A DNA stretch of 64,000 bases from positions 10,912,001-10,976,000 of the forward strand of contig NC_133295.1 in the NCBI RefSeq assembly GCF_005239225.2, read 5' to 3'. The notes beneath the pieces are model-generated. The model did not search any database, was not told the origin of the DNA, and saw nothing but the letters and a program-made list of their open reading frames with translations. This document shows positions 35,890 to 47,053 of the stretch, piece by piece; the first letter of the stretch is position 1, and each line of letters opens with the position of its first letter. The stretch comes from Populus alba (lineage: Eukaryota > Streptophyta > Magnoliopsida > Malpighiales > Salicaceae). The position numbers and the translations under genes are program-made.

Positions 35890-38540
35890 GACATTAGCTA
35901 TTTGGAGATCGGGAAGATGTGTTAGGAAGAGATATACTTGATTTTTTCAAGGTGTTGCGAATAGAATGACAATCAACCTCAATATGTTTGATGCGTTCAT
36001 GAAAAACAGGATTGGTGGCAATCTGAATAACACTTATATTATCAGCATGAAGTGGGGTAGAGGTGACTTGAGGAAACCCAAGCTCTTCGAGAAGACCGCA
36101 TAGCCATACAATTTCAGAACAAGCAGTAGACATGGCATGATACTCAGCCTTAGTGGATGATATAGAAACACGATCTTGTTTCTTACATTTCTAAGAAATT
36201 AAGGCATTACTTAAAAACATACATCAACCCGTAGTAGATCGACGTGTATTCGAACACCCATCCTAATTAGCATCATTATAGGCAACAAGTTGAAGAGAGG
36301 AGCTAGTAGGGAAGAACAACCCACGATTAGGTGAGCCTCGAAGATATTCTGGGATTACTGTGTCTCAAACTGCAGTAAGATGGAGATGCCGAGGAGAAGA
36401 CATAAACTAACTGACCTGATGGACAACATAGGATATATCAGGTCGAGTAGTGGTCAAGTATATAAAACTTCCAACCAGGCTCCTATAAAGAGTAGGATCA
36501 TCTAGCAAGTCCCCTTCATCTTTTATGTATTTAACATTTACTTCCATATGAGTATCAACAGAAGAAGTGTCCTCTAAACCAGCTAAGGTGATAAGATCTT
36601 GAATATACTTATGCTGATTCATGAAAATACCATGAGGTCGATGATGAACTTCTAATCCTAAGAAGTATGTGAGCTGGCCAAGATTTTTCATATGGAAAGT
36701 TGCATGTAATTGCTGCTGAAGCTTAGTAATCAAACCACAGTCAGTGCCAGTAATGATAATATCATCCACATAAACCAATAAAAGGACTATACCTGACACA
36801 GATGTGTGGAGGAAGAGAGAAGGATCATACTGACTTTGTGTAAAACTGAATGAAAGAATTGTACTGCGAAGCTTCTCAAACCAAGCCCGGGGAGCTTGTT
36901 TGAGCCCATAAAAAGAATGTTTTAGTTTACAAGCATTGTGAGGAGAAGAAGTAGTCATACCAGAGGGGATCTTTATGTAAATCTCTTCCTTGAGATCACC
37001 ATGAAGAAATGCATTCTTCACATCCATTTGATGCAGTTGTCAATGACTGTGAAGCGGTAATAGCTAAGATGGTTTGAACCGTGGTCATTTTAGCAATAGG
37101 AGAAAATGTCTCCTTGTAGTTAACCCCATATTCCTGCTTGTTACCCAGAGCTACGAGGTGAGCTTTGTAACATTCTAAAGACCCATCAAAACGTAGTTTT
37201 ACAGAGAAGACCCATTTACTCATAATAGGTTTGACTATAGGAGGACAAGAAACAATATCCCAAGTATTATTCTCCACAAGTGCTTGAAGTTCTGCTTGCA
37301 TTGCATTTTGCCAACATGTATGTTCCATGACTTGTTTGTAACAAGAGGGAATATAAATAGTGGATAAAGTAATGGCAAGAGAGACAGGAGTGAAAAATCC
37401 ATACTAATCAGGGGGTCAAGAAAAATGAGTAGACCGATGAAGAGTGGTAGAAATAGGAGCAGGATTAGGCATCGGGTCAAGATCGGAAGGGGGCATAAGG
37501 GAAGTGGAATCATACTCGTGTCGACGACGTCTTTCATAAATGAAACTAGGTCTGAACCTTTTTACCATTGTTGTGGAATCAGAAAAACTAGACAAAAAAG
37601 GTAAAGATACAAATGGCAATTCAACATGAGATGGAAAGAAATATTGATTTTCAAAGAAAATCACATTCCTAGAAACTTGTATATGACAAGCATGAGGATC
37701 ATAACAAACATAACCCTTTTGAGGGATAGCATAACCAAGAAAAACACACTTAATAGATTGAGAAATAAGTTTATGTCGTTCATGAGCAGAGAGATGAACA
37801 AAACAAACATAACCAAATGTACGAAGATCATAATATAAAAGAGAATGACCAAATAACTTAAAGAAAAGGGAAACATTATTTAATGTAGGAGAAGATAAAC
37901 GAATAATCAAATGAACTTAAGTAGAAAGAGCTTCACACCAAAAATGAGGAGGAATAGATGATTCAAGTAAAATAGTTCTTACTACATCAACAAGGTGATG
38001 ATTTTTTCTCTTAGTTACACCATTTTGTTGTGGTGGCGAAGTACAAAAACGCTGAGAGATAATTCCTTTACTTTGAAGAAAGCCTTGAAACTCATTGGAC
38101 ATGTATTCACCACTAGAATTAGAGTGCAAGACTTTGATACTAACAGAAAATTGAGTTTCAAGAAGTGCATGGAATCACTTAAAAATTGAAAAAACTTCAG
38201 CTTTAGCTCGGAGGAAGTAAACCCACGTAAAACGACTAAAGTCATCAATGAAAGTAACAAAATATTTATAATGAGCATGAGAAACAACATGTGCAATCCC
38301 CCAAACATCACTATGAATAATATCAAAACATTTGGAGGCACGAGATGTATGATGAAGAAAAGGTAAAACTTTACTTTTGTCAAGTTTGCATATGTACAAT
38401 AAAAAAAAGATTAAGAGAAGAACATGTTTTATTTCTCAATAATCCATAATTAATCAAAGTGCGAAGTATATCAAAGTTTGAATGGCCTAAATGTTTATGC
38501 CATCTTTTATTTTCAGAACCAATAAAATTACATGCAAAGA
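35890..38540 (-). pseudogene. Copia pol remnant (integrase, RT, RNase H)
   Basis: GAG-pre-integrase: WHKHLGHSNFDILRTLI (about 38500-38430). Integrase: FDIIHSDVWG and FVTFIDDFSRFTWVY; the second catalytic aspartate region reads HSNSSGEY instead of the usual SDNGGEY (about 38110), and the glutamate region reads VTKRK instead of AERK (about 38010), so two catalytic residues are lost. Reverse transcriptase: ETFSPIAKMTTV, MDVKNAFLHGDL, GLKQAPRAW and an intact YVDDII (37330-36407). RNase H: STACSEIVWL, LHADNISVI and HIEVDCHSIR (36133-35894). Several frameshifts and stops separate the blocks. Normally this polyprotein copies and integrates the element; this copy cannot. Confidence 0.85.
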
Positions 38541-38985
38541 AAAACAAAGGAAAACTAGAAATACCTAGGGATTAGGGTTAGACACCCCTCATCTAAATAT
38601 TTAAATTTTATGTTTTGAAAGGTAAACTAGTATTTATATTATACCAAAAAAAAAACAGTTGATTTTATCATAAATTATTTTTTTATTGACAAATGTATTT
38701 ATAGAAAAAACAACCCTACCTCCAATTAGATTGCATGCTTAATCAATTTTTTGTTTGATAAGAACAAATTTATTTTTATACTGTTCCAAGCCTAGATAAT
38801 ACGTGGTTTGATGAACAGTGAAGGATTAAAAGCTTTTAGTTTTCATTTTTTTTTTTAATAATTCGTACAAACTCATTTGCTGGGTCAGTTTATAAAAACA
38901 ATTTTTATATACAGATAGTGAGTACCATTTTTTCACCAGCCGCTTATTTTTCTGTTTTGGAAAGCAAAAACTGAAAGAGAAAGTT

Positions 38986-39071
38986 GTAGAGATCCTCTGA
39001 GTCCAAATCTATTAGATGGATACGGTGGGTAGAGATCCTCTGAGTCCAAATCTATTAGATGGATACGGTGG
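38986..39071. repeat. 43-base perfect tandem duplication
   Basis: Copy 1 is 38986-39028 and copy 2 is 39029-39071, both starting GTAGAGATCCTCTGAGTCC and ending GGATACGGTGG. No difference was seen between the copies. Confidence 0.9.
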
Positions 39072-39615
39072 TCCTCCAATTGCAGACTTTGGGCTGATGC
39101 AGACTTGGTATTTACCTTTCCTATATCTCGGTATCCCCCCCTTGCTTTCCATGTGCTTCGAGGGATGAAGAAGCCAGTGCTTAAGTGTTGGGAGGATGGT
39201 GAAACCGTCCACAATGCTTTACCTTTCTACACATTTTAGCTTTCATAGCTTTGTAGCTGCTCCAGTATGTGAAGTACATCCTGACCTGGTACTGCTTAGA
39301 ACAGGTTTGGATTTTGCCTTATTAGGTAGATAGCATAGCATTTCTTGTGCTTATGTGTCAATTTGCTCTTACTTAGCTCATCTTCTAATTAGGGTTGCAG
39401 TGCTCATGTCGATCATATATGATTTTAAACACTCCATATGCTGACTGAATTTACTGTGAATGATTGTGTGAACTTATTTATCTTCTGTAAATCCTTTTCT
39501 TCTTACAGGGAAAGTGTATAAGTTGCATAGTTCTAGTGTGAGATATTTGGCTTCTTTGTCGACTTATATGATCCTTCAAACACAACAAAGTGCTGAGCTT
39601 TCCCTGAATTAGCAG

Positions 39616-39738
39616 TTAAATATGCAAGATATCCCCCAAAGAAAATCCGTAGGAAAAAGTAAACCAAGATTGGCCGATCGAGATGCTGATGGGGAGTATA
39701 TGACTGCTTTACCTGATCAACCCTCCACATCCAAAATG
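39616..39738 (+). other. Candidate orphan exon (41 codons), unassigned
   Basis: A 123-base open segment framed by an acceptor (GAATTAGCAG) and a donor (ATG|GTAAAC). It encodes a polar peptide with PQRKSVGKSKPRLADRDADG and EYMTALPDQPSTSKM. Composition is coding-like, but I recognise no family and found no partner exons, so it could be a fragment of a lost gene. Confidence 0.2.
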
Positions 39739-40586
39739 GTAAACTTCTATGACTAAAAGCTTGAATTTGCTATTCAATTGCTTGAAGCATGCATTATCTC
39801 GCTATGGTCAAGGATTTTGTGCTATAGCCCATTTAAGTGTGAGAGAAGGAAAGTCACATGGAAAATGTTTGAAAGTCCCTTTTCCAATATAAGTAGAAGA
39901 GCTTAAAACCAGTTAAAGCATGGAGCATTCCCAATTTAGCCAGGTCATCTGCAATGCCACACTTTTACATGGAACACATCTTGATATAGGTGATGATAAT
40001 AACTTTCCAGGTTTTATTATTTTATGATTCTTATTCCATACATCACATGTATAGATACATCTCTCTATAATGCACATTATTCTTGAGAATGATTGTTATC
40101 ATTTTTTTTCCTTTCTGAGAATTTTCATGAAAATGTTATTGATAAGACGAAGAATGAAAGGTTTAGGTGACCTGTTTAACCAGATATACTAGTAGTATAC
40201 TGAACAGAGCAGATGTATAGTATCTTCTATGGAATAAATAATTAGCTCCTTCATTGTTTTTATAGAAATTACCAAATTAAAATTTGCAGTTATATTGTTC
40301 TGAAATAATTACCATGCATATGTTGACACTTCTTTGATTGAGGCTTTCTCAAGTAAAGTAAGCGTTTTCCATAGAATTGCTTCTGATGACTTTCCTCTGG
40401 AAATTAAGCAACATTTTCATACAGACCATGAGGTCTTACTATATCACAATAGGTGTACATGTCCAATGCTTAACTTTTCTTATGTTTTAAGAGCTTGCAG
40501 CCTAAAACTTGACCGTTATAGACATAATTCACACTACTTGCTCGCCTGGTGGGTTTCTAGCAGACACTAGAGAAGTGAGGCATGCT

Positions 40587-40962
40587 CTAGACATGTGTTG
40601 ATCGGGTTTCATCTGCTGGCCTGGTTTCAGAACCTGCTCTTCCACCTCTTTCACTTCTGCTGTTATCCGCAAATTTTAAGCTTGCTTGATGTAGGCCTTT
40701 CTCCTTCTCCTCCGTATTCCATTCTGACAAATAGTACTCTTCCTCTGTAGCAACTGTTTTAGATGATGGACCACAAAACATTCCACCCCATTGTGGGAAG
40801 TATACAAAACAAATTGGAAAAGTGCAGCATATAATCATGACACCCATGAGCGTTATCCCTGTCTCTTTTGAGTATTTGGATCCTTTGAAAAAAATTAGCT
40901 GAGTTAGAACTGCACCCAGATTTCCACCACCTCCAGTCATACCAGATATTAGCCCTAATGAC
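40587..40962 (-). pseudogene. NRT2.5: Last exon of a high-affinity nitrate transporter, NRT2.5-like
   Basis: A 376-base exon with a good acceptor (TTTTCAG|G) encoding 124 residues to the stop: [66 protein letters not shown] and a hydrophilic tail. This is the C-terminal end of the NRT2 family (major facilitator superfamily, plasma-membrane nitrate/proton symport), closest in my recollection to NRT2.5. The remaining roughly 380 residues are not found upstream; the next 2 kb on the 5' side hold a copia LTR and a gag fragment. The exon itself has no stop or frameshift. It is either a broken gene or the end of a gene whose other exons lie beyond inserted retroelements outside what I can recognise. 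Confidence 0.7.
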
Positions 40963-41148
40963 CTGAAAATAAGATATAAGAATGGAATCAGGAGAATTTT
41001 CATAGAAAATGATATGCATTTAATTAACCTGTACAAGCAGATCCATGGATGTTGCTAGTAGAGATGGAAATTCAATAAACATGATGGTACTGGTATTATT
41101 AGAAATCTCAACCAGTGTTCACTCTCCTATCTAGTTCCATGCAGTACA

Positions 41149-41575
41149 TGTTGTGCAAAATCCAAGAAAACCAAATAATAACACAAAATAAAGGGACATA
41201 TAACATGGTTTAACAAAGCCTACTCCACAAAACCTCACTATCAAATATTGGGTTTACAAGAACAAATTAATCACATACAAACACCTTAGTACCCAAAACC
41301 CGAATTATACCAAAAAATCACTCACAAGAAAGTACCACACAATTCTTTTGGATAAAGGTTTCGGCTACTGCTCTACTTTTTGGTTGCCACCACACACCAT
41401 CTCTATTGGATGCACACATAAACTAGCCACTACATATGCTATTTATACTAGCAACAAGGTTCTTCTTTAGGAAATTTTTTTTTTTCATTAGAAAACTACT
41501 TTTAAGTCTAGCTTCAACAAGAAAAGTCCTTTTCCTAAACAAAATGCATCAACACATTCCATTCTTGTTCAAACA
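41149..41575 (-). repeat. Isolated copia LTR
   Basis: About 427 bases that align along their whole length with the LTR at 53.9-54.33 kb, including GGGTTTACAAGAACAAATTAA and CTATTTATACTAGCA. On the minus strand the latter gives TATAAATAG, a good TATA box, so the LTR is in minus orientation. Forward it starts TGTTGTGC. No matching 5-base target duplication was seen and no element body is attached. Confidence 0.65.
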
Positions 41576-41819
41576 ACTTGGTAGACAGATCTAGCGAGTT
41601 CATGCAGCAACGTTGTTTTGAAGGGAAGTCAACTATTTTGTTGTCAACATCAATAACAATATGCTGATATCAGCTCAACATTTGAGCTGTCAATTTAGTA
41701 GGAAAAAATGTTTAGTTTCAACTGTCTTGAATCTTGTGAACCAAAAGTCTGCATATTGGAATAAGTGAGAATGACTATTTGTAATTAAATTAGCCGGGTG
41801 GTTTTTAGTCAATGACTAG

Positions 41820-42600
41820 TTAGGTTTTTGTGGCGGTAAGATATATAGTCCTTTGTAGTGTTGGGAATATGACAAAGAAAAATTTAGCTAATAAAACTAG
41901 TCTCCCCTCTAGTGAGAGTAGTGGGAGTCGGGTTGGAGTTGTGAGTGATGGAAATAATTATCTAGCTTGTTTCCAATCATGTCTATTGTTTATCAAGGCA
42001 TGTGAACTGTATAAGTACATCACAGGAGAAAAGAAGACCAACAACTAGTGACTCACTCAATGGGAGTCAGAAAACTCTTTAGTCATGTCTTTGCTCATCA
42101 ACTCCATACAAATTTTGATTGCTTATGGTTATTTTTTTATTGGATTATTCTTTAAAAATTTGGAATGTTGCTTGCTAAATGTACTCATAATTGAGCAATG
42201 ATCTTCACTTTTATGAGTTACAGAAAAAGATTCATGAAACCAAGCAATGTGATATGTTTGTAGCCCAATACTTTGTTGAACTAAGTAGTTTGTGGCAGCA
42301 GTTTGACTTCTTCCAAGATTTCTAGGCTGATTGTTCGAGTAACGTGGTAAATTTTCAAAAACTATTGGACAAGGAATGTGTTTATGACTCTTTAGATGGG
42401 TTAAACATTACATATGACATGTTAGAGTTCAAGTTCTGGGGAGAGAACCTTTCCCTTCCTTGAGGCAAACATATTTTCTTGTTCAACAAGAGAAAAGTAC
42501 GAGAAATGCAATGTCGCATCTTGTTAATCATGGGAGGTCATGCATGATATGTAACTCCAATAAAAAAATCAAAAAAACTTTAAAGGATTTACACATCTTA
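41820..42600 (+). pseudogene. Copia gag fragment
   Basis: Pieces in shifting plus frames match copia gag: GNNYLACFQSCLLFIKA, YITGEKK, LVMSLLINS, KKIHETKQCDMFVAQYFVE, LSSLWQQFDFFQDF, NFQKLLDKECVYDSLDGLN and ITYDML. Stops and frameshifts are frequent. There is no pol after it; the gypsy-related block begins near 42.83 kb. Confidence 0.65.
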
Positions 42601-42825
42601 ATGAACCAAGGTTAGCAAACAAAGAACAATTGAAGTGTGATTATTATGGACGAACCAAACACTTATATCAAAGATAGTTGAGTGTCCAGTTCTTGATTAT
42701 CAATCAAACACTTCAACTCTGTCTAAGGAAGAGGATTAAACACTTAGGCCCTATTTGGTATTGCTTCTTAACTTGCTTTTTATAAAAAAAAAAGGTTGAG
42801 AAGAAATACCAAACATGCTTTTAGA

Positions 42826-42880
42826 CATCTTAAAGCCAAGTTTGATCTTCCTTGTTCATCCAACTTTGCTCATGTAGGTT
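42826..42880. repeat. Junction segment, copy A
   Basis: A roughly 55-base segment (AGACATCTTAAAGCCAAG, then TTTGATCTTCC and GCTCATGTAG). It recurs at 49447-49501 on the same strand at the other side of the gypsy block, and its first 18 bases recur at 47828-47845. Confidence 0.8.
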
Positions 42881-42910
42881 TTCGAATCATTCACGGCACA
42901 TTAGCAGAAC

Positions 42911-43463
42911 GTGATCTTTCTAGATTGTCCAATTATGATTGCATTGAACTTTTGTGTCAAAAGTTATGGCTGTTTTAAATTTGGTCTGTTTATGTTTCAG
43001 AAATGTCAAAAAAAAAAAAAAACGTGTTAGTTAAATTTGTCTAATTAAATTTATTAAAAGTCTAAGTTTAAGGCTTGACTTCTGTCATGTTGAATTTTCC
43101 TAACTTTGGAGGGATGTTCCAATTATAAATATAGTATCAGAATATGTAATAAACACTTGTGGCCAAGATTTGAAACTTAATTCAGAGAATTAAGAGTTGT
43201 TCTTCCAGATTTTTTTTGTGAAGAACCCTACCTGACTTATCACTCTTCAATCACAGAGTGTGGCGTCGAAATCCTAGATTGATCTTTGTGGCGTCCATAT
43301 CGACTTATCAAAGTATCATTCTAGTCTATCCTCCATCTTATTTACCTTATATCACTACAATCCAGTTTAAATACCCCAAGAAAGACAACACAACCAGACC
43401 CATCCTTCATCCATTTTTGTTAAAATCATTGTTGCTGATTTTCGAATCATTCACGACACATCA
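42911..43463 (+). repeat. 5' LTR (partial) of gypsy element 1
   Basis: Matches 47054-47601 and, inverted, 48497-49047. It ends CACATCA just before a primer-binding-like site. Immediately to its left (about 42878-42903) is a copy of the LTR's own 3' end (TTTTCGAATCATTCACGGCA), so the left side is mosaic and the true LTR start is uncertain. Confidence 0.7.
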
Positions 43464-43465
43464 TT

Positions 43466-43477
43466 TGATATCAGAGC
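43466..43477 (+). other. Primer-binding site, initiator-tRNA type
   Basis: Reads TGATATCAGAGC two bases after the LTR end; the usual sequence is TGGTATCAGAGC. The inverted second copy has the intact form. Confidence 0.65.
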
Positions 43478-43565
43478 ATCTGTTGCGATCTAAGGCAGGA
43501 GTAAAAAAAAAAAAAAAAACAAGAAGAAGAAAGGTTTGCTGGAATTGAGGTTGATACACTTAATT

Positions 43566-44530
43566 ATGGCTGGAGATAAAGAAGATTTGTTAAGAGGGTT
43601 AAGTTTGGAACAAGCACAAGTTATGGGCTTACAACGATCTCATGCTGAGATTCAGGATGAAATGACTGGAATTCATGAACAGTTGAATACCTTTATGCAA
43701 ATGCTGTAAATAAATAATTTGCAACCCCAACAGAGGCAAGCACTTAGGGTGCCACGAAATGATATTATAGAAGCTGACGAAGATCCAAAGGGGGATGATG
43801 AGGCCGACGATAAGGTCAGACCAAGAAGGCAGAATTATAATCCTCCTAATGGTTTCAAACTTAAGATTCCACCGTTTAGAGGAAGTAGTTCACCCGAGGA
43901 ATACTTGGAGTGGATTCAGAAGGTTGAAAAGGTGTTTGAATGGTATGAATATTCTAAAGAAAGGAAGTGCAAGGTGGCAGCACTTGAATTTACAGATTAT
44001 GCTCTTTTATGGTGGGAAAACTTAAAGATTCAGAGGAGAAGGGATGGAGAAGAGGAGATTACAACATGGGCAACTATGAAAAGAGTGATGCAGAAGAGAT
44101 TTGCTCTTTGATTATTATAAACAAGAGTTATACATCAGACTTCAGACTTTGCGACAACGATCTTTGAGCGTGGAAGAGTATATGAAAGAGTTTCAGTTTC
44201 TGCTGATTCGATGTGAATTGATGGAACCTCAAGAGCAAACAATAGTCAGATTTCTTGAAGGGTTGAGGAAAGATATAGCTAATGTTGTTGAATTACAGTC
44301 GTACATCTTCCTTGAGGAAGTTATAAAGCTTGCAACCTGAGTAGAGAGGCAGCAGAGACAAGGAGGTGTTCGAACTGGTGTAACTACGTCAAGCGTGGCA
44401 AGGGCTATTTTTACACCTACACGAACATGGAGCACACCTAACAAGATGAGAAGGTGGAGTTTAGTAAGGGGAATACCAGTTCTGATTCTTTGAAGGGAAA
44501 GGAGAAGGTGACAGAACATTAACATCTTAG
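43566..44530 (+). pseudogene. Gypsy gag, broken
   Basis: Starts at ATG 43566 (MAGDKEDLLRGL). TAA at 43707-43709 replaces the glutamine codon seen in the inverted copy. It then gives FKLKIPPFRG, EYLEWIQKVEKVFEWYE and ALLWWENLKIQRRRDG, the retrotransposon gag core. A frameshift near 44105 leads to YKQELYIRLQTLRQ and SVEEYMKEFQFLLIRCELME and VRFLEGLRKDIANVVELQ. TGA at 44338-44340 is probably a mutated arginine codon. It cannot make a full capsid protein. Confidence 0.8.
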
Positions 44531-44543
44531 GAGGTCTCGGGAT

Positions 44544-44935
44544 ATGAAGTGCCTCAAGTGCTTAGGACATGGGCATATTGCTTCGGAATGTCCAAATAAA
44601 AGGGTGATGATTTTGCATGGGGATCATGGAGAGTTGATCAGTGGAGATGAGGTTGAAACTGAAGATGAAGATGAGGTGCAAGTGGCTGGACAAGAAGAGG
44701 ATTTCGAACCAGTGAAGGGAGATTTGTTGGTTGTTCAACGAGTTCTGAATGCACAAATTGACGTTAGTGATGAACAACATGAGAACATCTTTCATACTCG
44801 ATGTCAGATTCGAGATAAAGTGTGTGGGATGATCATTGATAATGGAAGTTGCACTAATGTTGTGTCAACTACCTTGGTGGAAAAATTGGGTTTAACTACC
44901 CTTCTACATCCCAGGCCCTATAGTTTGCGATGACT
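44544..44935 (+). pseudogene. Gypsy nucleocapsid zinc knuckle and protease
   Basis: CLKCLGHGHIASECP is a CCHC zinc knuckle (CX2CX4HX4C). An acidic linker follows, then VCGMIIDNGSCTNVVSTTLV. In this element group the protease active site normally reads I-D-S/G-G-S/A, so D-N-G here is a substitution of the middle residue; whether it is active is unknown. The frame stops at TGA 44933-44935. Confidence 0.75.
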
Positions 44936-45044
44936 GAATGAGAATGGGAAGATTCAGGTGACAAAACAAGTTTGTGTATCTTTTTTCATGTTACCACTGA
45001 GTTCTCAACAGGTTAGAGAAGATTAGTTACGAAGCCAACAAAAA

Positions 45045-46822
45045 GAGGTGACATCACGTAAGGGTGCTGTTTTGATGCAAGAAAAGAGGTCGATTGCATT
45101 CTTCAGTGAAAAGTTAAATGGAGCACATTTGAACTACTCTATTTATGACAAGGAGTTCTATGCTTTGATTCGGGCTTTGGAGGTATGACAACACTACTTG
45201 TCGCCTAAAGAATTTGTTATACATACTGATCATGAATCCTTGAAGTATCTTAAGGGGCAAAGCAAGCTGAATCGAAGACACGCTAAATGGGTGAAGTTCA
45301 TGGAGTCATTTCCTTATGTCATAAAGTACAAGAAAGGGCAAGTTAATGTGGTTGCTGATGCTTTTTCTAGGAGGTATGCACTGATCTCTATGTTGAATGC
45401 AAGGCTGATGGGTTTTGAACAAGTGAAGGATCAGTATGCTAATGATTCCTACTTTGCTAATGTGGTTGCCGAATGTGCAAAGGGAGTTTGTGATGGGTTC
45501 TTTATACATGAAGGTTACTTGTTCAAAATGGGTAGAATGTGTATTCCTTCAGGTTTGTTACGGGAGTTGCTTGTGTGAGAGGCTCATAGTGGTGGTCTTA
45601 GTGGTCATTTTGGGGAGAAGAAGACTTATGAGCTGCTGAAAGAATATTTTTTTGGCCCAGTATGTTACGGGATGTATACAAGGTGATTAAAAGATGTGCT
45701 ATTTGCAAGATAGCTAAGGGTAAAGAGAATGCGTATGGACTATATATGCCACTGCTTATTCCAGAGCAACCATGGATGGACATTAGCATGGACTTCGTAC
45801 TTGGATTACCAAGAACACGTGGGAAGGATTCAATAATGGTGGTGGTTGATCGATTCTCCAAAATGTCCTATTTCATTCCTTGTAACAAAACTGACGATGC
45901 AGTACATGTTGATTTATTCTTTCAAGAGATTGTTTGTTTGCATGAAGTTCCTAAAAGCATTGTCTCTGATCGTGATACAAAGTTCTTAAGCCACTTTTGA
46001 AAGACTCTTTGGAGGAAACTTGGAACGAAGTTACTTTTCAGTACGGCATGTCATCCACAAACTGATGGATAAACTGAGGTAGTAAACTGAACTTTATCTT
46101 ATTTGTTACGAGCTGTTATATATAAGAATTTGAAGAGTTGGGATACTTGTTTGCCTATTGTGGAGTTTGCATATAATCGTAGTATGCATGGGGCTACAAA
46201 ATTTTCACCATTTGAGGTTGTGTATGGCTTTAATCCTTGTGTTCTTATTGATCTTGTTCATATTCCAATTGATGAGAGGACATCTATGGATGGAATTATA
46301 AAGGCAGAATTGATAAAGAAACTTCATGAGCAACTTCGACTACATATTGAGGAGAAAACAACAAAGTATGCTAAACAAGCTAACAAGGGGCGAAAGATGG
46401 TCAAGTTTGAACCTAGAGATCTTGTTTGGATTCATATTAGTAAAGGCAGATTTCCAAGCAAACGTAAGTCCAAGTTGATGCCAAGAGCTGATGGCCCATT
46501 TTGGATTATAGAGAAGGTGAATGACAATACGTATAAGGTAGATCTTCCTGGTGATTACAACGTATCCGCTACTTTTAATATTAAAGACTTGACTCCGTAC
46601 TTGGATGATGATGACGATTCTGATTTGAGGACAAATCATTATCAACTCGGGGCAAATGATGTGCATCATGGGAATTATAATCTATCTCGTAAAGTTGAAT
46701 CTAATATGCAAGAGGATTCAGATGGTCCAATGACAAGTGCGAGAGCGAAACAATTACAACGGACCTTGACTAATCAAATTGCAATGATTGAAGCTGCGTC
46801 GGAGTTAAAAATTAGCAATTAG
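45045..46822 (+). pseudogene. Gypsy RNase H and integrase
   Basis: RNase [48 protein letters not shown] and VVADAFSRR. Integrase: an HHCC zinc-binding region ([22 protein letters not shown]), catalytic core pieces [11 protein letters not shown] and VSDRDTKF with the acidic end near TACHPQTDG and TEVVN, and the C-terminal part with ADGPFWIIEKVNDNTYKVDL and a tail TSARAKQLQ. Stops lie at 45186, 45576, 45998 and near 46066, and there are others. No reverse transcriptase motif (such as YxDD) lies between the protease and this block. No chromodomain was recognised after the integrase. Confidence 0.85.
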
Positions 46823-47053
46823 TTTGAAATTGGTTCAAGGGTTCTTATTTGCCTACAATTGGAACTTAGAGATGGGAAAAGCCCTTAATGGTTCTTTTGA
46901 TGCCAGGCTACTTGTATTTGGATTGATAATGCAAATAAGTGAAGGAATTGATGTTGTTTACTGTCAGAACAATAGATGGATTTTAACCCGAATTTGAAGT
47001 CATCCATTGCATGTGATAACAAGACTTATCTAGGTAAAATTCAAGTTCAGAAT

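Larger units (their letters stand above)
35577..38540 (-). mobile_element. 5'-truncated Ty1/copia retrotransposon
   Basis: Minus-strand order: GAG-pre-integrase, integrase, reverse transcriptase, RNase H, polypurine tract, 3' LTR. Gag, protease and the 5' LTR are missing; the element fades out just above 38540. It begins about 250 bases downstream of the stop codon of the membrane-protein gene. Confidence 0.85.
38560..40580. other. Stretch between copia and NRT2.5 exon, no confirmed gene
   Basis: Mostly unassigned, of more balanced composition than the rest. It holds a 43-base tandem duplication and one well-formed candidate exon, listed separately. It includes the 3' flank of the NRT2.5 exon. 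Confidence 0.45.

Noticed and set aside
36996..37328. Possible separate host gene upstream of the copia RT
   Set aside because: The peptide contains WDIVSCPP, KWVFSVKLR and ETFSPIAK, which is the start of the copia reverse transcriptase. It is part of the element.
38933..39214. Minus-strand frame of 93 codons
   Set aside because: Much of it is produced by the 43-base tandem duplication. No family match in either frame.
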